NCBI GenBank assembly: GCA_964369465.1
Contig: CAYJEX010000026.1
Location: forward strand, 1 to 18,992
Length of the DNA stretch: 18,992 nucleotides
Reading direction: 5' to 3'
Source of the DNA: CAYJHC01 sp964369465
GTDB lineage: Bacteria; Bacillota; Clostridia; Peptostreptococcales; Anaerovoracaceae
Below are positions 7,483 through 15,248 of the stretch, piece after piece. Under the pieces are notes generated by a model that saw only the letters and a list, made by a program, of their open reading frames with translations, did not search any database and had not been told where the DNA came from. Every line of letters begins with the position of its first letter. The stretch's first letter is position 1. Position numbers and translations under genes: made by a program.

Positions 7483-8487
7483 TTAATTTGGCAAAACAAA
7501 TCTAATTATATCCTGCCCCGCAATATATATTGCAAGAAGAATGAACAACCCCATCCCAACAAAATGGATCGTTCCTTCCACTTTTTCCGATACCTTTTTC
7601 CCTGTAATAACATTAATCAGCAGAAACAGCAATCTTCCTCCATCTAAAGCAGGCAGTGGCAGCAAGTTTATTATTCCTAAATTCAAACTAATTAAAGAAA
7701 CAAGATAGAAAAAGTTGATCAACCCATAATTCAAAGACTCATCTACAACGTATCCTATACCAATTGGGCCTGTCAGTTGGTCCAATCCTACTTGACCAGT
7801 GAATAAATCTTTAAGAACGTTAATCATATTTTTCGCCATATCCCAAGTACCTTCAAATCCTAAAGGAATAGCCGAAAAAATGTTTTTTTCTAGTTTGCTA
7901 GTGACACCAACTATTTTACGTCCTTCTTCTTCAATCAGATTTGTTGTATAACTTATTACTTGCCCATCCCTTTCAACGTCAATTTTAACTGTATCTGTTT
8001 CACTTTCAGAAATAGCCACAACAAAATCATCCCATTCTGTTATTTCTTCACCATTTACCGCTACTATCTCATCTCCCGCAACTATTCCTGCTTGCGCAGC
8101 AGGGCCATCAGGTGTTACACTTTCTAATTCTGTGGAAGGAGTTCCCACATATGCAATAACCGCTATCATCATTACAATTGCAAGTATAAAGTTACATACC
8201 GATCCCGCAACTAAAATAATTGCTTTTCTAGGCGCAGAAGCCTTATTAAAACTTCTTGCATCTTCAGATTCAGAGTCCTCACCTTCCATGGCGCAAAATC
8301 CACCTATAGGAAAAGCTCTAAGAGAATACAATGTTTCGCCTTTTTTTTTCGAAAGAATCTTTGGCCCCATACCTAATGCAAATTCGTTTACTTTTACTCC
8401 ACTTTTTTTAGCCGCTACTAAGTGCCCTATCTCATGAACAGCTATTAAAACGCCAAACATCAATATAACTAATATTATTGTTACCAT
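7483..8487 (-). CDS. rseP: Site-2 intramembrane metalloprotease, RseP/RasP type
   Basis: A 334-residue membrane zinc protease that cuts transmembrane segments, typically of anti-sigma factors or leftover signal peptides. The first helix holds the HEIGH zinc motif (H18, E19, H22). A PDZ domain follows at about 115-185 (DGPAAQAGIVAGDEIVAVNG). The third zinc ligand is D282 in LPLPALDGGR within a late helix, and a last helix ends near the C-terminus. The motif GPIGIGYVV (240-248) is also typical. AGGAG lies ten bases before the ATG. It follows dxr by 51 bases, the usual place for this gene in Bacillota. No likely substrate, such as an anti-sigma factor, is encoded in the window. Confidence 0.95.
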   Translation of the reverse strand: MVTIILVILMFGVLIAVHEIGHLVAAKKSGVKVNEFALGMGPKILSKKKGETLYSLRAFPIGGFCAMEGEDSESEDARSFNKASAPRKAIILVAGSVCNFILAIVMMIAVIAYVGTPSTELESVTPDGPAAQAGIVAGDEIVAVNGEEITEWDDFVVAISESETDTVKIDVERDGQVISYTTNLIEEEGRKIVGVTSKLEKNIFSAIPLGFEGTWDMAKNMINVLKDLFTGQVGLDQLTGPIGIGYVVDESLNYGLINFFYLVSLISLNLGIINLLPLPALDGGRLLFLLINVITGKKVSEKVEGTIHFVGMGLFILLAIYIAGQDIIRFVLPN

Positions 8488-8538
8488 AACTTGTTTTCTC
8501 CTATCTGATTACTATATACACTCATTTTGTGACGAGTT

Positions 8539-9684
8539 TTATTTACTATTATACATATTATAAATCGTTCTTTTTATGTCTTCATCTATACAAACAACAT
8601 CTTCTATACTTTTGGGTTCAGAATAGTTTGCCATCTCCATTACTCTTTCCAAATTATTTTGAATTTCTAAATACTCTATTTTTCTTCTCAAAAACAAATC
8701 AACAAGGGCTTCGTTTGCAGCATTCAAAACAACTGGAAAAGCTTCGCCTCGTCTACACGCTTCGTATGACAATTCAAGCGCAACGAAAGTCTTTTTGTCA
8801 GGCTCTTCAAATGTGAGAGTACCTTCTTTTATTAAATTGAGTCTTTCGCTTTCCATATTAAGTCTATTGGGGTATTCCATTGCGTATGATATTGGTATCT
8901 TCATATCTGGGTTTCCAAGCTGCGCAATAACTGATCCATCCACAAATTCAACCATTGAATGTACTATACTTTGAGGATGAACAAGAACATCTATTTTATC
9001 AACTGAGGTGTTAAATAGCCATCTAGCCTCTATGACTTCAAGGCCTTTATTCATTAAAGTTGAAGAATCAACTGTAATTTTTGCACCCATTGTCCATTTT
9101 GGATGTTTCAATGCATCTTCTAATTTTACATTGGTCAAAAAATCTTTCTTTTTCCCTCTAAACGGCCCCCCTGATGCAGTAAGAATTATTTTATTAAGTT
9201 TTTCTATTTTTTCCCCATTCAAACATTGGTAAATTGCGCTGTGTTCACTATCTATTGGCAAAATATCCACATTGTTTTCTTTAGCTTTGTCCATAATAAG
9301 TTTTCCGCCTGCAACTAACGTTTCTTTATTTGCAAGACCAATATTATTTCCTGCTTCAATTGCTGCCCACGTTGGCTTAAGTCCTTTGATGCCCACTAAT
9401 GAATTTATCACCATGTGGCATTTTATCTGTGATGCTTGTACTAGGCCTTCATCACCTACAAGAACATTTATAGTTGGAAAGCGTTCTATTATTTTTTTCA
9501 CATCTTTACTTTGAGAAACCACAACAACCTCTGGCGAAAACTTTTCGATTTGTAGTAAAAGTTCATCTATTCTTTTTTCGCACGATAGAACTACCGCTCT
9601 AAATTTATCTTTATTATTTTCGATAACATCTAAACATTGAGTTCCTATTGATCCTGTGCTTCCTAATATAACAAAGTCTTTCAA
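8539..9684 (-). CDS. dxr: 1-deoxy-D-xylulose 5-phosphate reductoisomerase (TTG start)
   Basis: The second enzyme of the MEP pathway (IspC), 381 residues. It rearranges and reduces DXP to methylerythritol 4-phosphate with NADPH. The nucleotide loop is GSTGSIG (8-14). The metal and substrate residues are D145 and E147 in PIDSEHSAIYQC and E216 in MNKGLEVIEARWLF. TASGGPFRG (169-177) is the conserved substrate segment. The initiation codon is TTG: AGGAG lies about ten bases upstream, no ATG or GTG fits in frame before the nucleotide-binding strand, and the protein would otherwise lose that strand. It is encoded between cdsA (59-base gap) and rseP. Together with ispG it puts two MEP steps in the operon that also carries uppS, which uses the product. 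Confidence 0.95.
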   Translation of the reverse strand: MKDFVILGSTGSIGTQCLDVIENNKDKFRAVVLSCEKRIDELLLQIEKFSPEVVVVSQSKDVKKIIERFPTINVLVGDEGLVQASQIKCHMVINSLVGIKGLKPTWAAIEAGNNIGLANKETLVAGGKLIMDKAKENNVDILPIDSEHSAIYQCLNGEKIEKLNKIILTASGGPFRGKKKDFLTNVKLEDALKHPKWTMGAKITVDSSTLMNKGLEVIEARWLFNTSVDKIDVLVHPQSIVHSMVEFVDGSVIAQLGNPDMKIPISYAMEYPNRLNMESERLNLIKEGTLTFEEPDKKTFVALELSYEACRRGEAFPVVLNAANEALVDLFLRRKIEYLEIQNNLERVMEMANYSEPKSIEDVVCIDEDIKRTIYNMYNSK

Positions 9685-9743
9685 ACTATTATGTCTCCTA
9701 TACTAAACTGTTTTAGATAATACAAACGATATATTAATATCTT

Positions 9744-10520
9744 TTAAGACAAGATAATTACAATATAATAATATACAAGTGGTGCCGTAAATAAGACGCT
9801 GTCAAATCGATCTAATATACCTCCATGACCTGGTATTAGATGTCCATAATCTTTTATTCCCATTTTTCTCTTAAATATTGATGCAGTTAAATCTCCTAAC
9901 TGCGAAACAACGCCACCTAATACACCAATAACAATGCAGTGTATCATATATTCGTTCGCGAAAAAATAACCAAAACTTCCACACAACAATACACTTCCAA
10001 TTATTCCTCCGATCGAGCCTTCTATAGTTTTTTTAGGACTAATATGTGGGCATAATTTATGTTTTCCAAACAAAAACCCTGAGAAATATGCAAATACATC
10101 CGTTCCAAACGCGGTTAATACAATCAACCAAACAAAACTATGGATTTCTTGTTCAACTAAAGTAACATGGAACGAACATCCTATAATATAAATAATTCCA
10201 AAAAATGTGAAAACACCATCTTCTAATTTTCTTTTATTGATATTAAACAAATATAATACACTTGCAAAAAACGTCATCATAATTAGAATAAAATATGTTG
10301 CGTCCGGAAGATTAAATATATTTATACAATACAACATTATTACAGATGAAAGAGCTATAGGGTATGAGGGGTTAATGTCAATATTATTGAACCCTTTGAA
10401 AAATTCATATACAGCCACACTACCAATTAAAAATGTTGTTGCTAAAAGGACATAATCTCCTAATATCAATATTCCTAAAAATGGAATCATTATAAGTCCT
10501 GAAATTACTCTTGTTTTCAT
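9744..10520 (-). CDS. cdsA: Phosphatidate cytidylyltransferase (CDP-diglyceride synthase)
   Basis: A 258-residue polytopic membrane enzyme with about eight hydrophobic segments. It makes CDP-diacylglycerol from CTP and phosphatidic acid, the precursor of all phospholipids. The C-terminal signature is complete: SIFKRKMGIKDYGHLIPGHG followed by GILDRFDS, with the metal-binding aspartates and the conserved HGG. GKHKLCPHISPKKTIEGSIGG is the conserved preceding loop. Two ATGs lie near the start. AGGAG directly abuts the first, too close to use, and is nine bases before the second, so the start is set at 10520. It lies between uppS (70-base gap) and dxr (59-base gap). Confidence 0.94.
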   Translation of the reverse strand: MKTRVISGLIMIPFLGILILGDYVLLATTFLIGSVAVYEFFKGFNNIDINPSYPIALSSVIMLYCINIFNLPDATYFILIMMTFFASVLYLFNINKRKLEDGVFTFFGIIYIIGCSFHVTLVEQEIHSFVWLIVLTAFGTDVFAYFSGFLFGKHKLCPHISPKKTIEGSIGGIIGSVLLCGSFGYFFANEYMIHCIVIGVLGGVVSQLGDLTASIFKRKMGIKDYGHLIPGHGGILDRFDSVLFTAPLVYYYIVIILS

Positions 10521-10590
10521 AAATATCATCTCCTGTAAAATTTAGCTTGCTAAAAAGTTTTGAAAATTATATACATTTCTATTTTCAAAA

Positions 10591-11310
10591 TTACTTTCTT
10601 TCCCCGAATCTCCTATCTCTTTTTTGAAATATCTTTACGCATTTCTCAAGTTCATCTCCATCGAAATCTGGCCAAAGTGTATCAGTGAAAACAAATTCAG
10701 AATAAGCAATTTGCCACAACAAATAATTTGAAATTCTCTCTTCTCCACTAGTTCTAATAATTAAGTCTGGATCTGGGATATTATTTATTCCAGTATACAA
10801 GTTTTTAGAAATAGTATTTTCATCAATATCTTCTAATTTTATTTTTCCTTCAAGTACATTCGTAATTATATTTCTTGTTGCCATAACAATTTCATCACGG
10901 CTCCCATAGTTCACTGCCAAATTGAGAACAACCCCTGTATTATTTTTTGTGTTATCTACTGCCTCCAACAATGCTTCTTTTGCTTTATCTGGTATTCCAT
11001 CAATTTTCCCTAGAACATGTATTTTAACATTATTTATGTTAAGTTTTTCTCCTTCCTTAGATGCAAACTCAACAAGAAGGTCAAAGATACCTTTGACCTC
11101 TTCAGCAGAACGTTTCCAATTTTCCGTAGAAAAAGCATATAGCGTAATGTACTTTATTCCCAGTTCATTTGCACGCATTACTACTTTTTCCATAGATCTC
11201 ATCCCACTTCTATGTCCCATAATTCTTGGTAAAAATTTCTTTTTTGCCCATCTACCATTTCCATCCATTATTAAAGCCACATGAGTGGGAAGTGTTTTGT
11301 TGTCTATCAT
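10591..11310 (-). CDS. uppS: Undecaprenyl diphosphate synthase (cis-prenyltransferase)
   Basis: A 239-residue cytosolic enzyme that adds eight isopentenyl units in cis to farnesyl diphosphate, making the C55 carrier lipid for the cell wall. The first conserved box ALIMDGNGRWAK holds the catalytic aspartate D16. RIMGHRSG, TLYAFSTENWKR, LNLAVNYGSRDEI and the C-terminal DPDLIIRTSGEERISNYLLW with AYSEFVF are all present, so the enzyme looks complete and active. GGAG lies just upstream of the ATG. It follows frr by 36 bases and precedes cdsA. The isoprenoid precursor genes dxr and ispG are in the same operon. Confidence 0.96.
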   Translation of the reverse strand: MIDNKTLPTHVALIMDGNGRWAKKKFLPRIMGHRSGMRSMEKVVMRANELGIKYITLYAFSTENWKRSAEEVKGIFDLLVEFASKEGEKLNINNVKIHVLGKIDGIPDKAKEALLEAVDNTKNNTGVVLNLAVNYGSRDEIVMATRNIITNVLEGKIKLEDIDENTISKNLYTGINNIPDPDLIIRTSGEERISNYLLWQIAYSEFVFTDTLWPDFDGDELEKCVKIFQKRDRRFGERK

Positions 11311-11346
11311 TTTTTCTCCAGCAACCCTTTTGTATGGTTTCTTTAT

Positions 11347-11904
11347 TTATACTTCCATTATATCTGCTTCTTTTTTCTTAACCATTTCATCAATGTTTTT
11401 TATTGCATCGTCAATTAACTTTTGAACATCTTTTTCTTCACTTGCCAAATCATCTTCAGTCAATTCTCCCGCTTTTTGCATTTTCTTAAGTTGCTCGTTC
11501 GCATCTCTTCTTAAATTCCTTATAGCAACCTTATCATTTTCCCCTAGTTTTTTTACAGTTTTTGTTAGCTCTTTTCTTCTCTCTTCAGTCACTTCAGGAA
11601 TTGCCAATCTTATTATTTTACCATCATTACTAGGTGTTATTCCAATATTTGCTATGTTTATAGCCTTCTCAATATCCGGAACAGCTTTAGGGTCAAAAGG
11701 AGAAATCGTAATGGTTCTAGGATCTGGAACCGAAACATTCGCAACAGCTTTTAAAGGAGTAGGAGTGCCATAGTATTCAACTTGAATTTTATCTAAAATT
11801 CCCGGATTAGCTCTTCCTGCTCTAACCGTTGATAATTCTTCTTTTAATACTTGTAGACTTTTTTCAATTTTTTCTTTTAAATTACCTTGTACATCTTTAC
11901 TCAT
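11347..11904 (-). CDS. frr: Ribosome recycling factor
   Basis: A 185-residue protein, exactly the canonical length. With EF-G it splits post-termination ribosomes. The three-helix domain begins with a long helix, then VRAGRANPGILDKIQVEYYG and PLKAVANVSVPDPRTI mark the hinge and the small domain. RRKELTKTVKKLGENDKVAIRN marks the second long helix. The start at 11904 is chosen because GGAG lies six bases upstream; a longer form from an ATG 12 bases earlier would contain that site. It is separated from pyrH by 116 bases, the largest gap in the operon, in which I see no clear terminator or promoter. Confidence 0.96.
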   Translation of the reverse strand: MSKDVQGNLKEKIEKSLQVLKEELSTVRAGRANPGILDKIQVEYYGTPTPLKAVANVSVPDPRTITISPFDPKAVPDIEKAINIANIGITPSNDGKIIRLAIPEVTEERRKELTKTVKKLGENDKVAIRNLRRDANEQLKKMQKAGELTEDDLASEEKDVQKLIDDAIKNIDEMVKKKEADIMEV

Positions 11905-12020
11905 AACAATCTCCATTCTGTAATAAATCTCATCAAAAACAATATCTCTAAATTAGTTGAGTTCCTGCCTCAATCAAATTTCTTCTTTATATATTATTAA
12001 TCTTTTATATTACCTCAATT

Positions 12021-12725
12021 TTAAGTAATAATCGTTCCAATTTTTTCACCACAAATTGCTTTTAGAATATTTCCTTGCTCCACAAGAGAAAAGACATGTA
12101 TCTTTATTTCATTATCTCTGCAAAGCGACGCTGCTGTAGAATCCATAACTTTCAAGTCTTTTTCAAGAACTTCCCAATGTGTCAATGTCTCGTATTTTGT
12201 AGCGCTTTTATCAATTTCTGGATCTGCTGAATACACAGCATCAATAGTCTTAGCTAACAAAATAATATCCGCATCTATCTCCGCAGCTCTAAGTGCTGCT
12301 GTTGTATCTGTAGAGAAAAACGGATTACCAGTTCCTGCTCCAAATATCACAATTTTGTTTCTATCTAAATGGTTAATGGCTTTCCTTCGTATATATGGTT
12401 CAGCCACCTCTCTCATTTCAATCGCCGTCTGAACTCTTGTGTCCATTCCCTTCGCTTCAAGTGCGTCTTGAAGTGCTAACGCATTTATTGCTGTTGCGAG
12501 CATGCCCATGTAGTCTGCTGTTGCTTTATCCATAGTGTTGCTCGTTCTTCCTCTCCAGAAGTTTCCTCCGCCAACTACAATTGCAATTTGAACCCCCAGT
12601 TCATAAACTTCTTCAACTTGCATCGCCACATTTTTCATCACTTCTTCGTTGATACCAAATTTCTCTTCTCCTGCTAATGCTTCCCCACTTATTTTTAATA
12701 ATACTCGATTGTATATAGGTTTCAT
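12021..12725 (-). CDS. pyrH: UMP kinase
   Basis: A 234-residue bacterial UMP kinase of the amino-acid-kinase fold, which phosphorylates UMP to UDP and is usually regulated by GTP and UTP. The phosphate-binding LLKISGEALAG (9-19), IVVGGGNFWRGR, DYMGMLATAINALALQDAL, the GAGTGNPFFSTDTTAALRA box and KTIDAVYSADPEID are all typical. It is the first gene of the operon that runs to polC. The ribosome binding site is weak (AAAGTGG eight bases upstream). In most Bacillota rpsB and tsf precede pyrH. Here the gene upstream ends at its own terminator and belongs to a nucleobase cluster, so pyrH needs its own promoter. Confidence 0.96.
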   Translation of the reverse strand: MKPIYNRVLLKISGEALAGEEKFGINEEVMKNVAMQVEEVYELGVQIAIVVGGGNFWRGRTSNTMDKATADYMGMLATAINALALQDALEAKGMDTRVQTAIEMREVAEPYIRRKAINHLDRNKIVIFGAGTGNPFFSTDTTAALRAAEIDADIILLAKTIDAVYSADPEIDKSATKYETLTHWEVLEKDLKVMDSTAASLCRDNEIKIHVFSLVEQGNILKAICGEKIGTIIT

Positions 12726-12817
12726 AATAATACCACTTTCTTTTAACTGATTCGAAAATATGTTATGTGTTTTATTTCCTCATTTGTTCTTGTGTATTCA
12801 TTCCTTTTTCAGATTTT

Positions 12818-12823
12818 ATTATA
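12818..12823 (-). promoter_or_regulatory. Possible -10 of the pyrH operon promoter
   Basis: TATAAT occurs on the minus strand just downstream of the terminator of the preceding unit and about 95 bases before pyrH. No good -35 is present at 16-18 bases, where the terminator T-tract lies. A promoter is expected here because the upstream unit is terminated. Confidence 0.45.
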
Positions 12824-12832
12824 CCATAGCAA

Positions 12833-12868
12833 CGAAAAAAAATCACCACTTTGTTTGATGGTGATTTT
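12833..12868 (-). terminator. Terminator of the lacI-type/preA-like unit
   Basis: On the minus strand AAAATCACCA pairs with TGGTGATTTT over a 10-base loop (arms 12859-12868 and 12839-12848) and is followed by a run of eight T, a standard intrinsic terminator. It lies about 100 bases after the stop of the preA-like gene, and the pyrH promoter candidate follows. The stretch 12869-12966 between the two is AT-rich and I see nothing else in it. Confidence 0.88.
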
Positions 12869-12966
12869 ATCAAATACAATACTATTCGAGGCTATTATCT
12901 ATACATTTTTATTATATTTTAGCCCTTTAAGCTTATCATACCTTGAAATGTGAGTTCTTATATTAT

Positions 12967-14100
12967 TTACATCCATTTAAGAGATATTTTGTTTTCTGGA
13001 CAGACAGGAATACAAAGACCACATGCCGTACACTTATTGTCATCAATAATCTTTTCGTTATCCTTAATAACAATTGCTTTCTCCAAACAACATTTGACAC
13101 ATTGGTCACAAGTAACATCATTGCAATTTGATTTAAGTCTAGCTTTTTGTGGTTCTACTTTTAACTCTTCAAATGATTTAAGTTTTTTTACTGCACATCC
13201 TCTAATTTCTTCTATATTTTTTATTTCATGTTCAATAACCCATTTTTCCAAATCACTTAATATCTTAGGTATTACATCATATCCGTTCAACAAAATTTCT
13301 GTTCCAATTCCGCCTGCTGAAGCTCCAACCATTATATGCTCAACAAGGCTAATGTGATCCGTTATCCCACCTACACCCAATATCGGTAAGTTTGTGCTTT
13401 GGTATATTGCTGCTACAGTAGACAAGGCTATTGGTTTTATTGGCGCCCCTGAATATCCTCCATACGTTGGCAAAGTAGCTTCACCCTTTTCGATATCAAC
13501 ATTCAAGATACATCTTACAGTATCTATTCCTGTCACACCTATTGCTCCTGCACTCTCAATAGCTTCAATGATATTATTTAAATTGTTTACCCCTGAATTA
13601 AGTTTTACTGAAACCGGAATATCAAGGCTTTCTACAACCTCTTTTGTATAATCATAAACAGCATCTTCTTTCCCCGCAATAATCTCTAGTCCTTCACCCA
13701 TAGGACATGCTATCCCTATTTCTACACCATCAGCTCCTGCTTTTTCAACTTTTCTCGCGATATATGCTACTTCTGATGCACTACCACCCATTATGCTCAT
13801 TATTAGACGTGCATCATACCCATATCTATTCGCATTTGATAATATTTTTAATTCCTCTAACCATTTTTCAAGATTCCACGCGCTATATAACCTAATATTT
13901 TGAACTCCTTTTGTAGACTTTTCGTAGGCATATCTAGGAACAATATCGGGATATGCTTCACTTACTATGCTTTCTGTTACTACAGCTGCCGCACCACTTT
14001 CAAAAGCCTGTTTTATTTTTTCAACGCCTCTTGTCCATGGTCCTGCTGAAACAACAACTGGATTTTTACACTTTAACCCCATTATATTTGTATTAAACAT
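12967..14100 (-). CDS. PreA-like dihydropyrimidine/dihydroorotate dehydrogenase family protein with C-terminal ferredoxin domain
   Basis: 377 residues: an FMN TIM barrel (1 to about 290) and a ferredoxin-like tail (about 320-377). The segment TYGGYSGAPIKPIALSTVAA (212-231) and VGGI (243-246) match PreA and the C-terminal half of eukaryotic dihydropyrimidine dehydrogenase better than PyrD. C132 in ACP sits where those enzymes have the catalytic cysteine. However, the asparagines that hold uracil in that enzyme appear replaced (G129, D193, probably A108), and the HGMGERGMG loop is absent. The second cluster motif CTACGLCIPVCP (357-368) is regular; the first, TCDQCVKCC, is not. No PreT partner is nearby. 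AAAGGGAG lies before the start, 12 bases after the LacI-type gene. I infer reduction or oxidation of a pyrimidine-like ring; the true substrate is unknown. Confidence 0.8.
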   Translation of the reverse strand: MFNTNIMGLKCKNPVVVSAGPWTRGVEKIKQAFESGAAAVVTESIVSEAYPDIVPRYAYEKSTKGVQNIRLYSAWNLEKWLEELKILSNANRYGYDARLIMSIMGGSASEVAYIARKVEKAGADGVEIGIACPMGEGLEIIAGKEDAVYDYTKEVVESLDIPVSVKLNSGVNNLNNIIEAIESAGAIGVTGIDTVRCILNVDIEKGEATLPTYGGYSGAPIKPIALSTVAAIYQSTNLPILGVGGITDHISLVEHIMVGASAGGIGTEILLNGYDVIPKILSDLEKWVIEHEIKNIEEIRGCAVKKLKSFEELKVEPQKARLKSNCNDVTCDQCVKCCLEKAIVIKDNEKIIDDNKCTACGLCIPVCPENKISLKWM

Positions 14101-14112
14101 ATCGCTCCCTTT

Positions 14113-15135
14113 CTACCAAATTTCTTTTAGTCTTTGCTCATTCCCGCATGACTTTCTTATTTTAAGTTTTGACTGTACCATAATTTCTTGCAAACCTATA
14201 TTGCCATCGCTATCTTCAATGCAGTCAAATAGTAATCTTGCACCTAGAAGCCCCATTCTATAGCTTGGTTTTGATACAGTCGTAAGTTTTGGCTCCATAA
14301 CAGCGCCTACTTTCAAATCATCAAATCCAATTATCGCTATTTCTTCCGGTATTGAAATATTTTTTTGTTTGAGTTTTTCTATTACTCCAAAAGCTAAAGT
14401 GTCTGTTGCCGTAAAAATCGCGTCAACTTTTTCATCCATTGCAATAAGCTTGCTTGTAGCAACAAATCCTTCTTCTATACTATTCCCACAATACATAATC
14501 AGATTTTCGTCTATCGCCATATTCTGTTCAATTAGCGCTTCTTTATACCCTTGAAGTTTTTCCATATCTTCTACCACAGATTTTTTTTCTAAGAGAATAG
14601 CTATTTTTTTTCTATCCATACTTGCCAAATAATTTATTGCCTCTTTCGTTGCAGATGTATTGTTTGTAAAAATTACATTTTGTTCAAGCGAATCAGCCCC
14701 CTTACCTACCAGAACGTAAGGGATTTTTCTTTCCTCAAGTCTTTTAAAACTTGCTTCACGCAAAGAAGTGGAAATCAATATTAGTCCATCCACATTTCTT
14801 CCTAAAAGCATCTCTAAATATTCCTGTTCCTTTTTTTTGTCTCTTTCTGTGTTACACAAGTTCACGGAATATTTTTTTCCGTTGGCAACTTCTTCTACTC
14901 CTTTTGCTATTTCCATAGTCGCAGGGTTTAGCATGTCCGAAACGATAAGGCCAATCACATTCGTCTTATGGCTTTGAATATTCCTAGCAAACCAATTAGG
15001 GGTATAATCAAGTTCTTCTATTACATCAAAAATCCTTTTCCTCGTGTTTTCCGACACAAGTTCTGGATTATTTAACACTCTGGAAACAGTGGTCACTGAC
15101 ACCCCTGCCTGTTTTGCGACAGCTTTAATATTCAC
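14113..15135 (-). CDS. LacI-family transcriptional regulator (GTG start)
   Basis: A 340-residue regulator. The N-terminal helix-turn-helix and hinge (IKAVAKQAGVSVTTVSRVLN at 3-22, then YTPNWFARNI) are typical of LacI/CcpA/PurR proteins. The rest is a periplasmic-binding-protein-like effector domain: NVIGLIVSDMLNP (59-71), DGLILIST, VDAIFTATDTLAFG and EIAIIGFDDLKVG. The start is GTG with GAGGAG a few bases upstream. The effector is not predictable, but it sits between codA and the preA-like gene and shares a transcript with the latter, so a nucleobase or related compound is likely. A GAAA-N4-TTTC dyad at the codB promoter, similar in its arms to LacI-family operators, is its most plausible target. 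I see no copy of that dyad before its own gene. Confidence 0.9.
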   Translation of the reverse strand: MNIKAVAKQAGVSVTTVSRVLNNPELVSENTRKRIFDVIEELDYTPNWFARNIQSHKTNVIGLIVSDMLNPATMEIAKGVEEVANGKKYSVNLCNTERDKKKEQEYLEMLLGRNVDGLILISTSLREASFKRLEERKIPYVLVGKGADSLEQNVIFTNNTSATKEAINYLASMDRKKIAILLEKKSVVEDMEKLQGYKEALIEQNMAIDENLIMYCGNSIEEGFVATSKLIAMDEKVDAIFTATDTLAFGVIEKLKQKNISIPEEIAIIGFDDLKVGAVMEPKLTTVSKPSYRMGLLGARLLFDCIEDSDGNIGLQEIMVQSKLKIRKSCGNEQRLKEIW

Positions 15136-15200
15136 AATACTCCTCTTTCCATAACTATATTATTACATAATTGTTTATTCTATAATTAATAATATAGTAA

Positions 15201-15232
15201 AAGAGTGGATTTGTACATACAAATCCACTCTT
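15201..15232 (-). terminator. Terminator of codB-codA
   Basis: A perfect 15-bp inverted repeat (15201-15215 and 15218-15232) with a 2-base centre; the real loop would be a few bases wider. On the minus strand the stem ends in CTCTTTT, giving a short U-tract. It lies 16 bases after the codA stop. The remaining 65 bases before the LacI-type gene are AT-rich and must hold its promoter, but I cannot choose one. Confidence 0.85.
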
Positions 15233-15248
15233 CGAGTTAAGTCTAAGC

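Noticed and set aside
11957..11973. TTGAG/CTCAA hairpin between pyrH and frr as a terminator
   Set aside because: The stem is only 5 bp with a 7-base loop and no following T-tract.
14113..15135. LacI-family gene as CcpA itself
   Set aside because: The helix-turn-helix is similar, but the gene sits in an operon with a metabolic enzyme and the nearby dyads lack the CG centre of catabolite sites. A local pathway regulator is more likely.
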